Part shown: in pieces, positions 28,161 through 37,664 of the stretch | How positions within the stretch are numbered: the first letter of the stretch is position 1 | Layout of the letters: each line of letters begins with the position of its first letter | Source: GCA-2401155 sp045047085 | GTDB taxonomy: Bacteria > Pseudomonadota > Alphaproteobacteria > Rhizobiales > Rhizobiaceae | Direction of reading: 5' to 3' | Assembly (NCBI GenBank): GCA_045047085.1 | Contig: JASFYT010000004.1 | Location: 62,001 to 126,000 of the forward strand | Length of the DNA: 64,000 nt | Position numbers and translations under genes: made by a program | The notes under the pieces: model-generated | Told to the model about the DNA's origin: nothing | Databases searched by the model: none | What the model saw: the letters and a program-made list of their open reading frames with translations, nothing else

Positions 28161-29519
28161 TTATGACTGGAGAGTTGAAAATCCATGATCCAAACCGGCG
28201 ATGATTTCCTGAACTTCATTTGATGTCAGTATCAGTGGGGGAGAAAGAATGACGTTTGGACCGGAGACACGCACCATGATGCCGTGTTCATAGGTGGCTT
28301 GTTGAAGTTGGCCAATGGTCTTTTTATCGATTGGTGTCTTATTTTCGCGGCTTGATACCAGCTCCATGGCGCACATCAGCCCGTGGCCTCCGCGTACATC
28401 GCCGACCAGTTCATATTTTTCCTGCAAGCCCAGCAAGCCCTGATAAAGTTCGGCACCTTTTGCGGCTGCATTTTCATGGACTTTCAATTTTTGGGTCTCC
28501 TGCAAACAAGCAATTGCTGCGGCTGCTCCGACCGGGTGACCGGAATAGGTATAGCCCGAGCCGATCGATGCTATTCCGGTACTGTCACTCTCAAAAACCT
28601 CTGCGATTTTATCCGACAACATCACGGCACCAAACGGGAAATAACCGTTTGTGATGGCTTTGGCTGTGGTCATGAAATCGGGCTGGACGCCCCAATGGCG
28701 CGAACCAGACCAACTGCCCGTGCGGCCGAAGGCAGTGATCACCTCATCAGCAATCAACAAAATGCCATTGCGATCACAAATATTGCGTACCATTGGCATG
28801 AAACTTTCATGCGGCGGGATGACGCCGCCAGCCCCAAGGACCGGTTCCATGATAAAGGCTGCAATGGTGTTTGCGCCCTGAAAAGCAATCTCATCTTCCA
28901 GCGCTGCAGCACATAGGCCAGCAAGTTTCGCAGGGTCGGTTTCATTGAAGGGATTGCGGTAAGTATACGGGGCCGGAATATGGAAACAACCGGGCATCAT
29001 TGGCTCATAGGGCGTGCGAAAATTGGCATTACCATTCACCGAGGCGCCACCCGTATGCGTGCCGTGATAGCCCTTTTTTAGGCTCAGATATTTGACCCGA
29101 CCCGGCTCTCCGCGAACCTTGTGATATTGACGCGCGAGACGCAGTGCAATCTCGACGCTATCAGACCCACCAGACGTAAAGAATGCGCGGGTGAGACCAT
29201 CAGGTTCAAAAAACTCTTTCAGCATATAGCTCAGTTCAATTGCCGCATCGTTCGAAGTGCCACGAAAGGTTGAATAATAGGGAAGCTGCTCCAATTGCGC
29301 GGCTATTGCCTGCTTGATCGGGTCGCAGGAAAAACCAAGATTGACGTTCCAAAGCCCCCCGACCGCATCGATGGTTTCATGCCCGTCAATATCAGTAATG
29401 CGGACGCCCGAACCGCCCGTAATAATGGCAGGCGGATTGGCGATACTTTCCGCAGGATGAGCCATTGGATGCCAGAGATGGCGGGCATTATTTTCTTTGA
29501 GAAAGTTTGAATCTTTCAT
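28161..29519 (-). CDS. Class III (omega) aminotransferase
   Basis: A 452-residue PLP enzyme of the class III family that moves the amino group of an omega-amino acid or amine to pyruvate or a 2-oxo acid. The fold-type I core is intact: FFTSGGSDSVEIALRLARQY near residue 113-132, GYHGTHTGGASVNG, the cofactor aspartate D258 in LLIADEVITAFGRTG, and lysine K287 in MTTAKAITNGYFPFGAVMLS. It heads away from the TctCBA operon, downstream of a HAD gene and an IclR regulator. The exact substrate cannot be read; an aldehyde dehydrogenase in the divergent operon fits removal of the product aldehyde. Confidence 0.9.
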   Translation of the reverse strand: MKDSNFLKENNARHLWHPMAHPAESIANPPAIITGGSGVRITDIDGHETIDAVGGLWNVNLGFSCDPIKQAIAAQLEQLPYYSTFRGTSNDAAIELSYMLKEFFEPDGLTRAFFTSGGSDSVEIALRLARQYHKVRGEPGRVKYLSLKKGYHGTHTGGASVNGNANFRTPYEPMMPGCFHIPAPYTYRNPFNETDPAKLAGLCAAALEDEIAFQGANTIAAFIMEPVLGAGGVIPPHESFMPMVRNICDRNGILLIADEVITAFGRTGSWSGSRHWGVQPDFMTTAKAITNGYFPFGAVMLSDKIAEVFESDSTGIASIGSGYTYSGHPVGAAAAIACLQETQKLKVHENAAAKGAELYQGLLGLQEKYELVGDVRGGHGLMCAMELVSSRENKTPIDKKTIGQLQQATYEHGIMVRVSGPNVILSPPLILTSNEVQEIIAGLDHGFSTLQS

Positions 29520-29528
29520 GGCTTTTCC

Positions 29529-30179
29529 TTAGTTTAGTCCCAGAAGGCCAAGCGCGTTTGCGTAGCTTTCTGCGGGAGTACGGACATTGAAATGGACGGT
29601 TTTTAAACCAATATTTATTGCGCCCTCAATATTTCGGGCCTGATCATCGACAAAAACACAATCCTCGGCATTCAGTCCGATATCTTCAAGGCAGGCTTGA
29701 TAAGCGCGAGGATCAGGTTTGAGAATTTTCGTGTAGGTGGCGTCATGGATGACTTCAAAATCTTTCAAAAAAGGTAATTTCTGACGGAAATCTGCGCCGT
29801 AGAAAAGATCCAGTTCGTTGGATAGAATTGCCAGCCTGACACCATTGGATTTGGCAATGGCAATTGTCTCCAGAAATTCCGGGCGGATCACCTCGGCAGG
29901 AGCAGCACCGCGTGCGGCTTTCACAAAATCCGACATCTGTGTCCACTCAGCGCCCACGAGCTTGGCCACTTCTTGCGTGCGCTGATGCCAGTAATCACGT
30001 TCTGAAATTTCGCCTGCCTGCATGGCACACCAAAGAACATCATTATCGGGTGCAAACGGACCGCACCAGGTGAGTGTGCCGGGAGTAAGCTTAAGTGCTT
30101 TTTCAGATAAATTATGGGTCTCAAACAAGGTACGGGAAATGACGCCGCCGAAGTCAAGAATTAATGCTTGTTCAGTCAT
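29529..30179 (-). CDS. HAD superfamily hydrolase (IA-type)
   Basis: A 216-residue HAD hydrolase. Motif I is LILDFGGVIS with the nucleophile at D9; motif II is in LAILSNELDLFY, motif III at the lysine of TKILKPDPRAYQ, and motif IV is VFVDDQARN. A helical cap is inserted after motif I. The substrate could be a phosphate ester or haloacid. The ATG at 30179 overlaps the IclR stop by eight bases, indicating coupling; a longer frame from 30224 lies inside the IclR gene and is rejected. Confidence 0.82.
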   Translation of the reverse strand: MTEQALILDFGGVISRTLFETHNLSEKALKLTPGTLTWCGPFAPDNDVLWCAMQAGEISERDYWHQRTQEVAKLVGAEWTQMSDFVKAARGAAPAEVIRPEFLETIAIAKSNGVRLAILSNELDLFYGADFRQKLPFLKDFEVIHDATYTKILKPDPRAYQACLEDIGLNAEDCVFVDDQARNIEGAINIGLKTVHFNVRTPAESYANALGLLGLN

Positions 30180-30957
30180 TAAGGGGCCAAACCTGTTTGA
30201 TCTCGTTAGGAACAACGCCGCCAAAGGCGGAGGAGACTATTTCGCTGTATTTGAGCAGAGCCATGACAATTTCATGTCCTTTTTCTGATGTCAGGCGTGA
30301 TTTGGGTAGGGCAACGGCAACGGTTCCCACAGTCTGTTGATTGTGGTCAAAGACTGGAGCTGCGAAGGAACATACTTCCTCTTCAAAGCCCTGATCAGAA
30401 TAGCTGTAGCCCCTGCTGCGTGTTTCTTCGACAATTTCGCACAGGGTTTTGCCTTCGGTGATGGTTTTTGAGGTGTGGATTTCCATCGGATTGGCAAGCA
30501 CGCGCTGCAACAATTCAGAAGGTCCGTAAGACAGCATGGCAATGCCCGATGATGTGGCATGAAGGGGCAGCATTTCACCATCATCAAAATGAACCCGCGT
30601 ACCATGACTTTGTGTATCCGCATGAAGAAGAGGGGACATCATGTCTCCCTGAAGAAGGGATACATGTACGAGCTCGCCCAGTTCATCCGAGAGAGCGGTG
30701 ACCTTGGAGATCACAGCGTCACGAATCGGGAAAGTGTGTTCGCGCACAGCTGCCAACCGTAAAAGCGCTGGACCCAGACGATAGTTCTTGCTGATCGGAT
30801 CCTGCTCAACAAACCCGTTTTGTTCAAGGGCAGTGAGGTGACGATGGACGGTGGCTTTATCGCGACGGGCCAGCCGTGCAAATTCCGTCAATCCTATTTG
30901 TGGCTGCTGAGAAGAGAAATTATTCAGCAATGTCAACGCTTTAGTTATCGTACCCAT
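30172..30957 (-). CDS. IclR family transcriptional regulator
   Basis: A ~261-residue IclR regulator. The N-terminal winged helix (GTITKALTLLNNFSS, then RRDKATVHRHLTALEQNGFV) is followed by the effector domain with ALPLH-type LPLHATSSGIAMLSYG and GYSYSDQGFEEEVCSFAAPV. The frame opens from a TTG at 31023, but the conserved domain begins near the ATG at 30957; the exact start is uncertain. It is divergent from tctC, sharing a promoter region of about 125 bases, and upstream of the HAD and aminotransferase genes. It probably controls both directions. Confidence 0.85.
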   Translation of the reverse strand: MGTITKALTLLNNFSSQQPQIGLTEFARLARRDKATVHRHLTALEQNGFVEQDPISKNYRLGPALLRLAAVREHTFPIRDAVISKVTALSDELGELVHVSLLQGDMMSPLLHADTQSHGTRVHFDDGEMLPLHATSSGIAMLSYGPSELLQRVLANPMEIHTSKTITEGKTLCEIVEETRSRGYSYSDQGFEEEVCSFAAPVFDHNQQTVGTVAVALPKSRLTSEKGHEIVMALLKYSEIVSSAFGGVVPNEIKQVWPLND

Positions 30958-31082
30958 CTTCTGGCGGGGCCTTTTTATGACAATATTCCGCCAAATGTTG
31001 ACAGAAATCAGAAATGCGGTCAATATAAATTTGCATCAACGGTTCAAATAATGAACCGATTAAGTTGACCTGGAGGAATGAA

Positions 31083-32027
31083 ATGGCACAAAATAAACTT
31101 GCCGCAGCGCTGATCTTATCCGCTGCGATTATGGCCCCGATTGCAGCGCCCACAGCTGCACTGGCTGAATATCCTGAAAAACCCGTATCCTTTGTTGTAC
31201 CCTTTCCGCCTGGCGATCTGGAAGACGTACTGACGCGCATGATCGCGGACGAGTTTCAAAAAACTTATGGCGTACCGGCAGCTGTTGTTAATAAGCCCGG
31301 CGGCGGTGGTGGTCCTTTCCCCGGTGCTGCCGAAGTGGCGAAAGCACCAGCTGATGGCTACACCGTCGGTTCATTTGTGATTGGTGTGCCGGTAGTTGGA
31401 CCAAACGTTGGCATTCCTGAACTAAACCCGAACCCGTTTGATCCGATCGGTATTTTTCTGACTTACCCATTTGTCATTGCAGCTTCCGGCGACGCGCCTT
31501 ATTCAAGTATGGCAGAGCTTGCGAAACACGCAAAAAGCAATGATGTGGCACTTGGGCATTTTGGGGCACCCCTTGCGCCCACGAAAGTGACGTTCGCACT
31601 GGCCAAAAAGATGGGCTTTGAATACGCTTCAGAAGCGGCGTTTGACGCGCTCGATTGCAACACTTTGGCATCAGGTGATGTGGATGTGATCAACACCACT
31701 TTGCAGCTGATTCTGCCTTGCCTTGATAAAGTGAAAGTTCTTGCCAGCATTGGTGAAAAGCGTATTCCGCTGACGCCAGACACGCCAACAGTGGCTGAAC
31801 TAGAGCCCTCTCTTTCGATCTCTCTGTGGAATGGTCTGTTTGTTCACAAGGACACACCAGCAGATGTTCGTGCTAAAATCGAAGCTGTTGCCCGTAAGGT
31901 AATGGCATCAGATAAAGCCAAGGAATTGGCAAAAAATACTGGTGCGTTGATCTATTGGCAGGACGTGGATGCTTCCAAGGCTCGCATTGCTGCCGATATT
32001 AAAATTATGTCGGAAATCTCCGAATAA
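31083..32027 (+). CDS. tctC: Tripartite tricarboxylate transporter binding protein TctC
   Basis: A 314-residue periplasmic binding protein of the TctC (Bug) family. The signal peptide occupies residues 1-29 (AAALILSAAIMAPIAAPTAA, cleaved after ALA), followed by the family opening YPEKPVSFVVPFPPGD and NKPGGGGGPFPGAAEVAKAP. A GGAGG site 7-11 bases ahead of the ATG at 31083 decides the start over one at 31065. It is the first gene of tctCBA and is followed by a strong hairpin. The ligand is a carboxylate of unknown identity. Confidence 0.9.
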   Translation: MAQNKLAAALILSAAIMAPIAAPTAALAEYPEKPVSFVVPFPPGDLEDVLTRMIADEFQKTYGVPAAVVNKPGGGGGPFPGAAEVAKAPADGYTVGSFVIGVPVVGPNVGIPELNPNPFDPIGIFLTYPFVIAASGDAPYSSMAELAKHAKSNDVALGHFGAPLAPTKVTFALAKKMGFEYASEAAFDALDCNTLASGDVDVINTTLQLILPCLDKVKVLASIGEKRIPLTPDTPTVAELEPSLSISLWNGLFVHKDTPADVRAKIEAVARKVMASDKAKELAKNTGALIYWQDVDASKARIAADIKIMSEISE

Positions 32028-32037
32028 TTGGATTACC

Positions 32038-32072
32038 ATCCGGCCCAATACATCATTAGTATTGGGCCGGAT
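32038..32072 (+). terminator. Hairpin between tctC and tctB
   Basis: ATCCGGCCCAATAC and GTATTGGGCCGGAT form a perfect 14-bp stem around a 7-nt loop (32038-32051 and 32059-32072), 10 bases after the tctC stop and followed by TCTATTTT. It is the third binding-protein/permease hairpin in the window and probably limits read-through into the permease genes. Confidence 0.85.
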
Positions 32073-32110
32073 TCTATTTTGAACATTCTTGCCCCCACAA
32101 GGCTGATTGC

Positions 32111-32650
32111 ATGACCCGACTGAAAACGCTTCAGGAGCTTTTTAAAAGATATCGCCGCCCCGGCGACCTTGTGTTCGCTGTGTTGTTTCTGGCTTTTTCC
32201 ATATTTTTGCTACTTAATCTGGATGGCCAGACAAGTTGGGTGAAGCGAACGAAATTGTTTGCACAGCCGGCGTTCTGGCCGACTGCGTCGCTGGTTGCGA
32301 TGACTGGTTTTGCGATACTGCACTGTATTGGTTCGCTAGCATCTCCCCGCATTTCCGGGCGCTGGCAGGAAACTATCTTCTGGCTTCGCTCGTTTGAATA
32401 TGCGGCATGGTTCATTTTCTATTCCCTACTGGCTCCATGGCTTGGATATCTGCCCGCGACAATCCTGTTTACGACCATGCTCGCCCTGCGGCTTGGATAT
32501 CGCGGCTGGCGTCCAATTGGCATGGCGGCGGGGCTGGCATTTGTTATTGTGGTTATCTTCAAATCCATGCTTCAGGTGAAAGTTCCCGGCGGTAAAATCT
32601 ATGAATTTCTGCCCGATTTCATTCGCCCTTTCATGCTGACATATTTTTAA
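32111..32650 (+). CDS. tctB: Tripartite tricarboxylate transporter small subunit TctB
   Basis: A 179-residue inner-membrane protein with about four hydrophobic spans: DLVFAVLFLAFSIFLLLNLD, FWPTASLVAMTGFAILHCIG, AWFIFYSLLAPWLGYLPATI and MAAGLAFVIVVIFKSMLQ. Size and layout match TctB. It lies between tctC and tctA with a ten-base gap to tctA. TctB is the poorly conserved member, so the assignment rests mostly on topology and gene order. Confidence 0.85.
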   Translation: MTRLKTLQELFKRYRRPGDLVFAVLFLAFSIFLLLNLDGQTSWVKRTKLFAQPAFWPTASLVAMTGFAILHCIGSLASPRISGRWQETIFWLRSFEYAAWFIFYSLLAPWLGYLPATILFTTMLALRLGYRGWRPIGMAAGLAFVIVVIFKSMLQVKVPGGKIYEFLPDFIRPFMLTYF

Positions 32651-32660
32651 AGGGATAACG

Positions 32661-34178
32661 ATGGACGCTCTACTATCAGGTGTTGATCTTCTTGCCCGCT
32701 GGGATGTGCTGGTGGCACTTCTGATTGGCTCAATCGGGGGCGTGATCATTGGCGCGATTCCTGGAATTGGCGCGGCTGTGGCAATTGCCATATTGCTGCC
32801 GGCAACGTTTTCACTGGACCCGATTGTAGGGCTGACAATTCTTTTGGGCATTTACGGTTCGTCCATGTATGGGGGAGCGCTGCCGGCAATTTTGATCAAT
32901 ACGCCCGGCACGGCGGTCAATGCACTCACCACTTACGATGGCTATCCCATGACAAAAAGAGGCGAGGCCAGACGTGCTCTAGCACTGGCCTATGGTGCGT
33001 CTTTCTTTGGTGGCGTCTTTGCCATAATTTGTTTAATATTGCTGTCGCCACTTTTAGCTTTGATTGCACCTCATTTTGGCAGCCGCGAGATTTTTCTGGC
33101 CGCCCTGTTGGGTATCATCCTTGTGGTTCTTGCCCATCGCGGACAAATATTTGCAGCGGGCATGCTGGCCTCACTGGGAATTTTCCTGAATACGGTCGGT
33201 TTGGAGCCGGTCAAATATACTAAGCGTTTTACATTCGATCAGACATGGCTGGCATCGGGGGTTGATCTGATCGTCGTGGTTCTGGGCCTATTTGCTATAT
33301 CTCAGGCTTTTGTATTGCTGGTCGATAAGGACACAACGCCAAAGGCGCAACCGGTTCGCGGTTCGATGCTCAGTGGTATGAAAGAACTGTTGAAATATAA
33401 ACGTGTTGCAAGCGTTGCTTCAAGCTTTGGTGTGGTCATGGGCATGATCCCCGGAGTAGGCGAATTTACGGCCCAGTTCATGTCCTATACCTACGCGCAA
33501 AAAACCTCCAAGGAGCCTAAAAAATTTGGCCATGGTTCCCCCGAAGGACTGATTGCCTCGGAAGCTGCAAATAACGCCGTGCCAGGGGCTGCAATGATCC
33601 CGCTTCTGGCGCTGGGTATTCCCGGTGAAGCGCTTACCGCAATGATGCTTTCAGTATTCTACGTGCATAATGTTATCCCCGGACCGCAGCTGTTCCAAAA
33701 CCATCTGGATTTTATTTATGCGCTTTATATGTCCATGCTGGCGCTCAATGTGATCGTACTGATCTTTTTGCTATTTGCCACCAATCTGTTGACCAAAGTG
33801 ATCCAGATACCAACGCGGTTTTTGGGAATACTTATTTTGACATTGAGTTTTGTTGGAGTTTATTCCCTACGAAATTCCATAAGTGATTGTGGCATTGCGG
33901 CAGCGTTTGGAATTTTTGGGCTGATCCTCAAACGGTTGAACCTACCCGTTGTTCCGATCATCCTCGGCATGGTTCTGGGCGGCATCATGGAGGTGAAATT
34001 GCGCAGCTCTATGGCACGGGTGAAGACGCCGCTTGATTTTGTCGACCGGCCAATTGCCGCCATGCTTGCGCTGGTTATTCTACTTGTGATCATCATGCAT
34101 ATCCGCACGCTGATCAAGGAACATAAAACACCTCTTCCTGAGCACGACCATGATGTTCACGATTCACAACAACGGTAA
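32661..34178 (+). CDS. tctA: Tripartite tricarboxylate transporter large permease TctA
   Basis: A 505-residue polytopic permease. The TctA hallmark GAIPGIGAAVAIAILLPATF is near residue 34-53, a second copy MIPGVGEFTAQFMSY appears in the second half, and PEGLIASEAANNAVPGAAMI with LALGIPGEALTAMML is the conserved central segment. It has around 11-12 membrane spans. It is the transport channel for the TctC ligand and precedes the aldehyde dehydrogenase by six bases, so transport and catabolism are co-transcribed. Confidence 0.93.
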   Translation: MDALLSGVDLLARWDVLVALLIGSIGGVIIGAIPGIGAAVAIAILLPATFSLDPIVGLTILLGIYGSSMYGGALPAILINTPGTAVNALTTYDGYPMTKRGEARRALALAYGASFFGGVFAIICLILLSPLLALIAPHFGSREIFLAALLGIILVVLAHRGQIFAAGMLASLGIFLNTVGLEPVKYTKRFTFDQTWLASGVDLIVVVLGLFAISQAFVLLVDKDTTPKAQPVRGSMLSGMKELLKYKRVASVASSFGVVMGMIPGVGEFTAQFMSYTYAQKTSKEPKKFGHGSPEGLIASEAANNAVPGAAMIPLLALGIPGEALTAMMLSVFYVHNVIPGPQLFQNHLDFIYALYMSMLALNVIVLIFLLFATNLLTKVIQIPTRFLGILILTLSFVGVYSLRNSISDCGIAAAFGIFGLILKRLNLPVVPIILGMVLGGIMEVKLRSSMARVKTPLDFVDRPIAAMLALVILLVIIMHIRTLIKEHKTPLPEHDHDVHDSQQR

Positions 34179-34184
34179 AATCCC

Positions 34185-35672
34185 ATGCTTGATCAATCCA
34201 ATATCAACGCCCTACGAAACGAAACCATTTCGCCGCGTGGCCACTTCATTGATGGTGAGACTTGCCAAAGTGCTTCCGGTGAGACGACAGATGTAATTTC
34301 GCCTATTGACGGAAAGCTGCTAACCACAACCGCCGCCGGTAGCGAAGAGGATGCACACCGGGCAATTGCTTCAGCACGTGCAGCATTTGAAGACCGGCGC
34401 TGGTGCGGACAGGCACCGGCCGCCCGCAAAAAAATCATGCTCAAATGGGCAGACCTGATTGAGCGGGAGGCGCTGGCACTTACTGTTTTGGGAGTGCGGG
34501 ATAATGGCACCGAAATTGCTATGGCCTTTAAAGCAGAGGCGGGTTCTGCCGTTGGGGCCATTCGTTATTACGCAGAGGCGATTGACAAGATTTATGGACA
34601 AATTGCACCCACAGCCGATGGTAATCTGGGGCTGATCCACCAAGAGCCGGTAGGAGTCGTTGGTGCCATCGTGCCGTGGAATTTTCCGCTCATGATTGGT
34701 GCATGGAAGCTTGGGCCCGCTCTCGCTGCGGGTAATTCAGTTGTTCTTAAACCTGCGGAAACGGCGTCTCTTTCCCTGTTGCGCATTGCGCAATTAGCCC
34801 TTGAAGCGGGGATGCCTCCGGGCGTTTTTAATGTGGTAACCGGCAAGGGAAGCGTCGTTGGCGAAGCCATGGCGCAATCGATGGATATCGACATTATGGT
34901 ATTCACCGGCTCCGGCAATGTGGGGCGGCGATTGCTCGAAAATTCAGCGCGTTCAAATATGAAACGCTGCTATCTGGAACTTGGCGGCAAGTCTCCCAAC
35001 ATCGTCTTCAGCGATGCCAAAGATTTGTCAGAAGCAGCCAAGGTTTCCGCTGCCGGAATTTTCAGAAATTCCGGGCAGGTCTGTGTTGCCGGTTCACGCC
35101 TGTTGGTCCAGAAGGATATTCACGATGAGTTTGTCGCCGAACTGGCAAAACACGCAAATGCGATGCGAGTGGGAAATCCTTTGGAAATGGACACACAGGC
35201 AGGCGCGGTAAACACCCTTACGCAATTGAAACAAAATCTCGGTTTTGTCGAAATTGCCCAAAATGAAGGCGGCATCCTGTATCAGGGCGGCAAGCGTATT
35301 TTGGAAGAAACAGGTGGTTATTATATGGAGCCAACGATCATTATCGAAGTGAAGGTCAATGATAGCATTGCTCAAAAAGAAGTCTTTGGTCCCATTCTGG
35401 CTGTGAGCACTTTTGAAGATGAGAACGAAGCAATTGCCCTTGCCAATAGCACGGATTATGGTTTGGCTGCTGGGGTCTGGACGGCCGATCTTTCTCGCGC
35501 TCACCGGATGATCCGGGCAGTGCGTTCAGGCGTCATTCATGTGAATACTTATGGCGGTGCGGATATGACCGTGCCACTGGGTGGTGTTAAACAATCGGGC
35601 AATGGTCATGATAAATCCCTGCATGCATTTGATAAATTCTTCGATCTCAAGACCGCATGGATCAAGCTTTAA
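34185..35672 (+). CDS. NAD(P)-dependent aldehyde dehydrogenase
   Basis: A 495-residue aldehyde dehydrogenase that oxidises an aldehyde to its acid. The Rossmann part has VGVVGAIVPWNFPLMIGAWK and FTGSGNVGRRLLENSA; the general-base glutamate is in CYLELGGKSPNIVFSD and the nucleophile is C300 in NSGQVCVAGSRLLVQ. The C-terminus PLGGVKQSGNGHDKSLHAFD is usual for betaine- and gamma-aminobutyraldehyde-like members. It lies in the tctCBA operon and overlaps the frame of the following UPF0261 gene only upstream of its true start. Confidence 0.92.
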   Translation: MLDQSNINALRNETISPRGHFIDGETCQSASGETTDVISPIDGKLLTTTAAGSEEDAHRAIASARAAFEDRRWCGQAPAARKKIMLKWADLIEREALALTVLGVRDNGTEIAMAFKAEAGSAVGAIRYYAEAIDKIYGQIAPTADGNLGLIHQEPVGVVGAIVPWNFPLMIGAWKLGPALAAGNSVVLKPAETASLSLLRIAQLALEAGMPPGVFNVVTGKGSVVGEAMAQSMDIDIMVFTGSGNVGRRLLENSARSNMKRCYLELGGKSPNIVFSDAKDLSEAAKVSAAGIFRNSGQVCVAGSRLLVQKDIHDEFVAELAKHANAMRVGNPLEMDTQAGAVNTLTQLKQNLGFVEIAQNEGGILYQGGKRILEETGGYYMEPTIIIEVKVNDSIAQKEVFGPILAVSTFEDENEAIALANSTDYGLAAGVWTADLSRAHRMIRAVRSGVIHVNTYGGADMTVPLGGVKQSGNGHDKSLHAFDKFFDLKTAWIKL

Positions 35673-35683
35673 AAGGGCAAAAT

Positions 35684-36916
35684 ATGTCTGATAAAACCAT
35701 TCTGGTCGTTGGAACCTATGATACCAAAGATGATGAACTGAATTATCTGGCGGAACGGATCAGGGCGCAGGGCGGCAATGTGCTCTCCATGGATGTGAGC
35801 GTGCTCGGAGACCCAACCCATCCGACTGATTATTCCAAACATCAGGTGGCAGAGGAGGGAGGAAGCTCCATCCAGGCAGCGATTGATAGTGGTGACGAAA
35901 ACCAGGCCATGCAGATCATGGCGACGGGAGCTGCGGCTTTGAGTGCGCGGTTATTTCGACACGAGGTTTTTGACGGAGTGATTATTCTGGGTGGGACCAT
36001 GGGCACCGATCTGGCGCTTGATGTTTGTGCAGCACTTCCCCTTGGGGTTCCAAAATATATCGTTTCGACGGTCTCGTTTTCCCCTCTTATTCCTGTTGAG
36101 CGGCTTGCTGCCGATACGCAAATGATCCTTTGGGCAGGAGGGCTTTACGGCCTGAACTCGATTTGCAAGTCATCGCTTTCACAAGCTGCAGGCGCTGTAT
36201 TGGGAGCAGCACGCAGCGTTGAACCACCACAAAAGGAAAAACCGTTGATCGGCATGACCAGCCTTGGCAAGTCGGCGCTGAAATATATGGTTCCGCTGAA
36301 ACCAATGCTGGAAGAGCGTGGCTTTGAAGTCGCCGTTTTCCACGCAACGGGTATGGGCGGACGGGCCTTTGAAACGTTGGCAGGACAAGGAGTTTTTGCC
36401 TGCGTATTTGATTTTTGCACTCAGGAATTGGGTAATTATATTCATGGCTCGGATATCTCTGCCGGCGCAGATCGACTGACCAATGCAGGCCAATCAGGCA
36501 CGCCACAAATTGTGGCTCCGGGTTGTTATGATCTGGTGGATATTGCCGGTTGGCGCGACATTCCAGCGAAATGGGCGCACCATATCAACCATGCCCATAA
36601 CAGGTTACTTACTTCAATTGTGCTGAACAATGAAGAACGGCGTGCCGTTGCTGATGCCCACGCGAAACAATTGGCAAAGGCAAAATCCGAAACAGTATTT
36701 ATTCTGCCAACCGGCGGTTGTGGTGAATGGGACCGCCCCGGGGAAGATTTGCATAACCCCGATGGGCTTGCAGCATTCTGCGACCAGATGCGCAAATCCT
36801 GCCCAGATAACATGATCCTTAAGGAAATCGACGCCCATATTAACGATGCAGCTTTTGCCGATGCTGCAATTTCGATTTTCGATGAATGGTGCGAAACCGG
36901 AATTGTCGCGCGTTAA
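35684..36916 (+). CDS. Tm-1-like ATP-binding (UPF0261) protein
   Basis: A 410-residue protein of the UPF0261/Tm-1-like family. It opens with KTILVVGTYDTKDDELNYLA, has FDGVIILGGTMGTDLALDVC in the first half and PLIGMTSLGKSALKYMVPLK at the domain boundary, and carries ATGMGGRAFETLAGQGVFAC and FILPTGGCGEWDRPGEDLHN in the second. Bacterial members are of uncertain enzymatic role and are often near transport and catabolic genes. The ATG at 35684 lies 11 bases after the dehydrogenase stop, with AAGGGC upstream; a start at 35657 would overlap. It is the last gene before the GntR regulator. Confidence 0.85.
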   Translation: MSDKTILVVGTYDTKDDELNYLAERIRAQGGNVLSMDVSVLGDPTHPTDYSKHQVAEEGGSSIQAAIDSGDENQAMQIMATGAAALSARLFRHEVFDGVIILGGTMGTDLALDVCAALPLGVPKYIVSTVSFSPLIPVERLAADTQMILWAGGLYGLNSICKSSLSQAAGAVLGAARSVEPPQKEKPLIGMTSLGKSALKYMVPLKPMLEERGFEVAVFHATGMGGRAFETLAGQGVFACVFDFCTQELGNYIHGSDISAGADRLTNAGQSGTPQIVAPGCYDLVDIAGWRDIPAKWAHHINHAHNRLLTSIVLNNEERRAVADAHAKQLAKAKSETVFILPTGGCGEWDRPGEDLHNPDGLAAFCDQMRKSCPDNMILKEIDAHINDAAFADAAISIFDEWCETGIVAR

Positions 36917-36992
36917 GCCTCTTTCTCCTCATCGATAAAACATGCTATTCGAGTTTTAAGTATTGGGAATTGTTCTGCTGAACAATTCAAAA

Positions 36993-37664
36993 ATGTTTGA
37001 AAGAGAAATAGTGGCTGCCCAAACGGACGAGATACGCGCGGCGATCATCGCTGATATTCTGGAAGGCAAATTATTGCCTGGCGATACCATTGATGAGAAC
37101 GCTCTGAGCGAGCGTTTTGGTGTTTCAATTACACCTATACGTGAAGCATTCATCCAGCTTCATGCGAATATGGTTATCGAAAGACGGCCACGGGCAGGTG
37201 CGGTCGTTTATCAGCCGGATGTGGAAATGCTGGTCGAACTAATCGAGGTGCATGCGGAACTGGAAGGTGCCGCGGCCTATTATGCGGCACGCCGTGCGAG
37301 TAAGGCACAAATCGATGCACTAAAACTGGCCGAGCAGGAATATGAAAAGTTTTTCGACCGGAATGACCGGGATTTTCATGTGGGCTACAAGCTAAATCTC
37401 GAATTCCATTTGCAGGTTTTTGGCAGTGCAAACAACCAAACTCTATTTGACCAGATCGACCAGACTGGGTTGAGGCTGGTTTCATTTTTCCGGGCGCAGC
37501 AGGCATTAAAGAGCGATAGTGGGAGTTCTGTCAGTGAGCACCGGGCCATTGTCGAAGCGATTAGCGAAGGGCGACCGGACGATGCCCGCAAAGCGATGAT
37601 CACCCATGTCAAACTCAAGGGCGATACCTTGCTTGATGTACTCAGCTTTATGAACCGTGACTAA
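36993..37664 (+). CDS. GntR family regulator (FCD type)
   Basis: A 223-residue GntR regulator: the N-terminal winged helix (IIADILEGKLLPGDTIDENA, FGVSITPIREAFIQLHAN) is followed by an FCD ligand domain (residues ~75-215) containing ARRASKAQIDALKLAE, FHLQVFGSANNQTLF and EHRAIVEAISEGRPDDARKA. No convincing ribosome site was seen; a TTG at 36963 would add ten residues. It converges with the amidotransferase gene, the stop codons overlapping by four bases. It could bind the AT-rich palindrome 0.8 kb downstream. Confidence 0.85.
   Translation: MFEREIVAAQTDEIRAAIIADILEGKLLPGDTIDENALSERFGVSITPIREAFIQLHANMVIERRPRAGAVVYQPDVEMLVELIEVHAELEGAAAYYAARRASKAQIDALKLAEQEYEKFFDRNDRDFHVGYKLNLEFHLQVFGSANNQTLFDQIDQTGLRLVSFFRAQQALKSDSGSSVSEHRAIVEAISEGRPDDARKAMITHVKLKGDTLLDVLSFMNRD

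Noticed and set aside
34193..34561. Long minus-strand frame opposite the aldehyde dehydrogenase gene
   Set aside because: It is a shadow of a clear coding gene on the other strand, rich in Ala/Arg/Ser as such shadows are.
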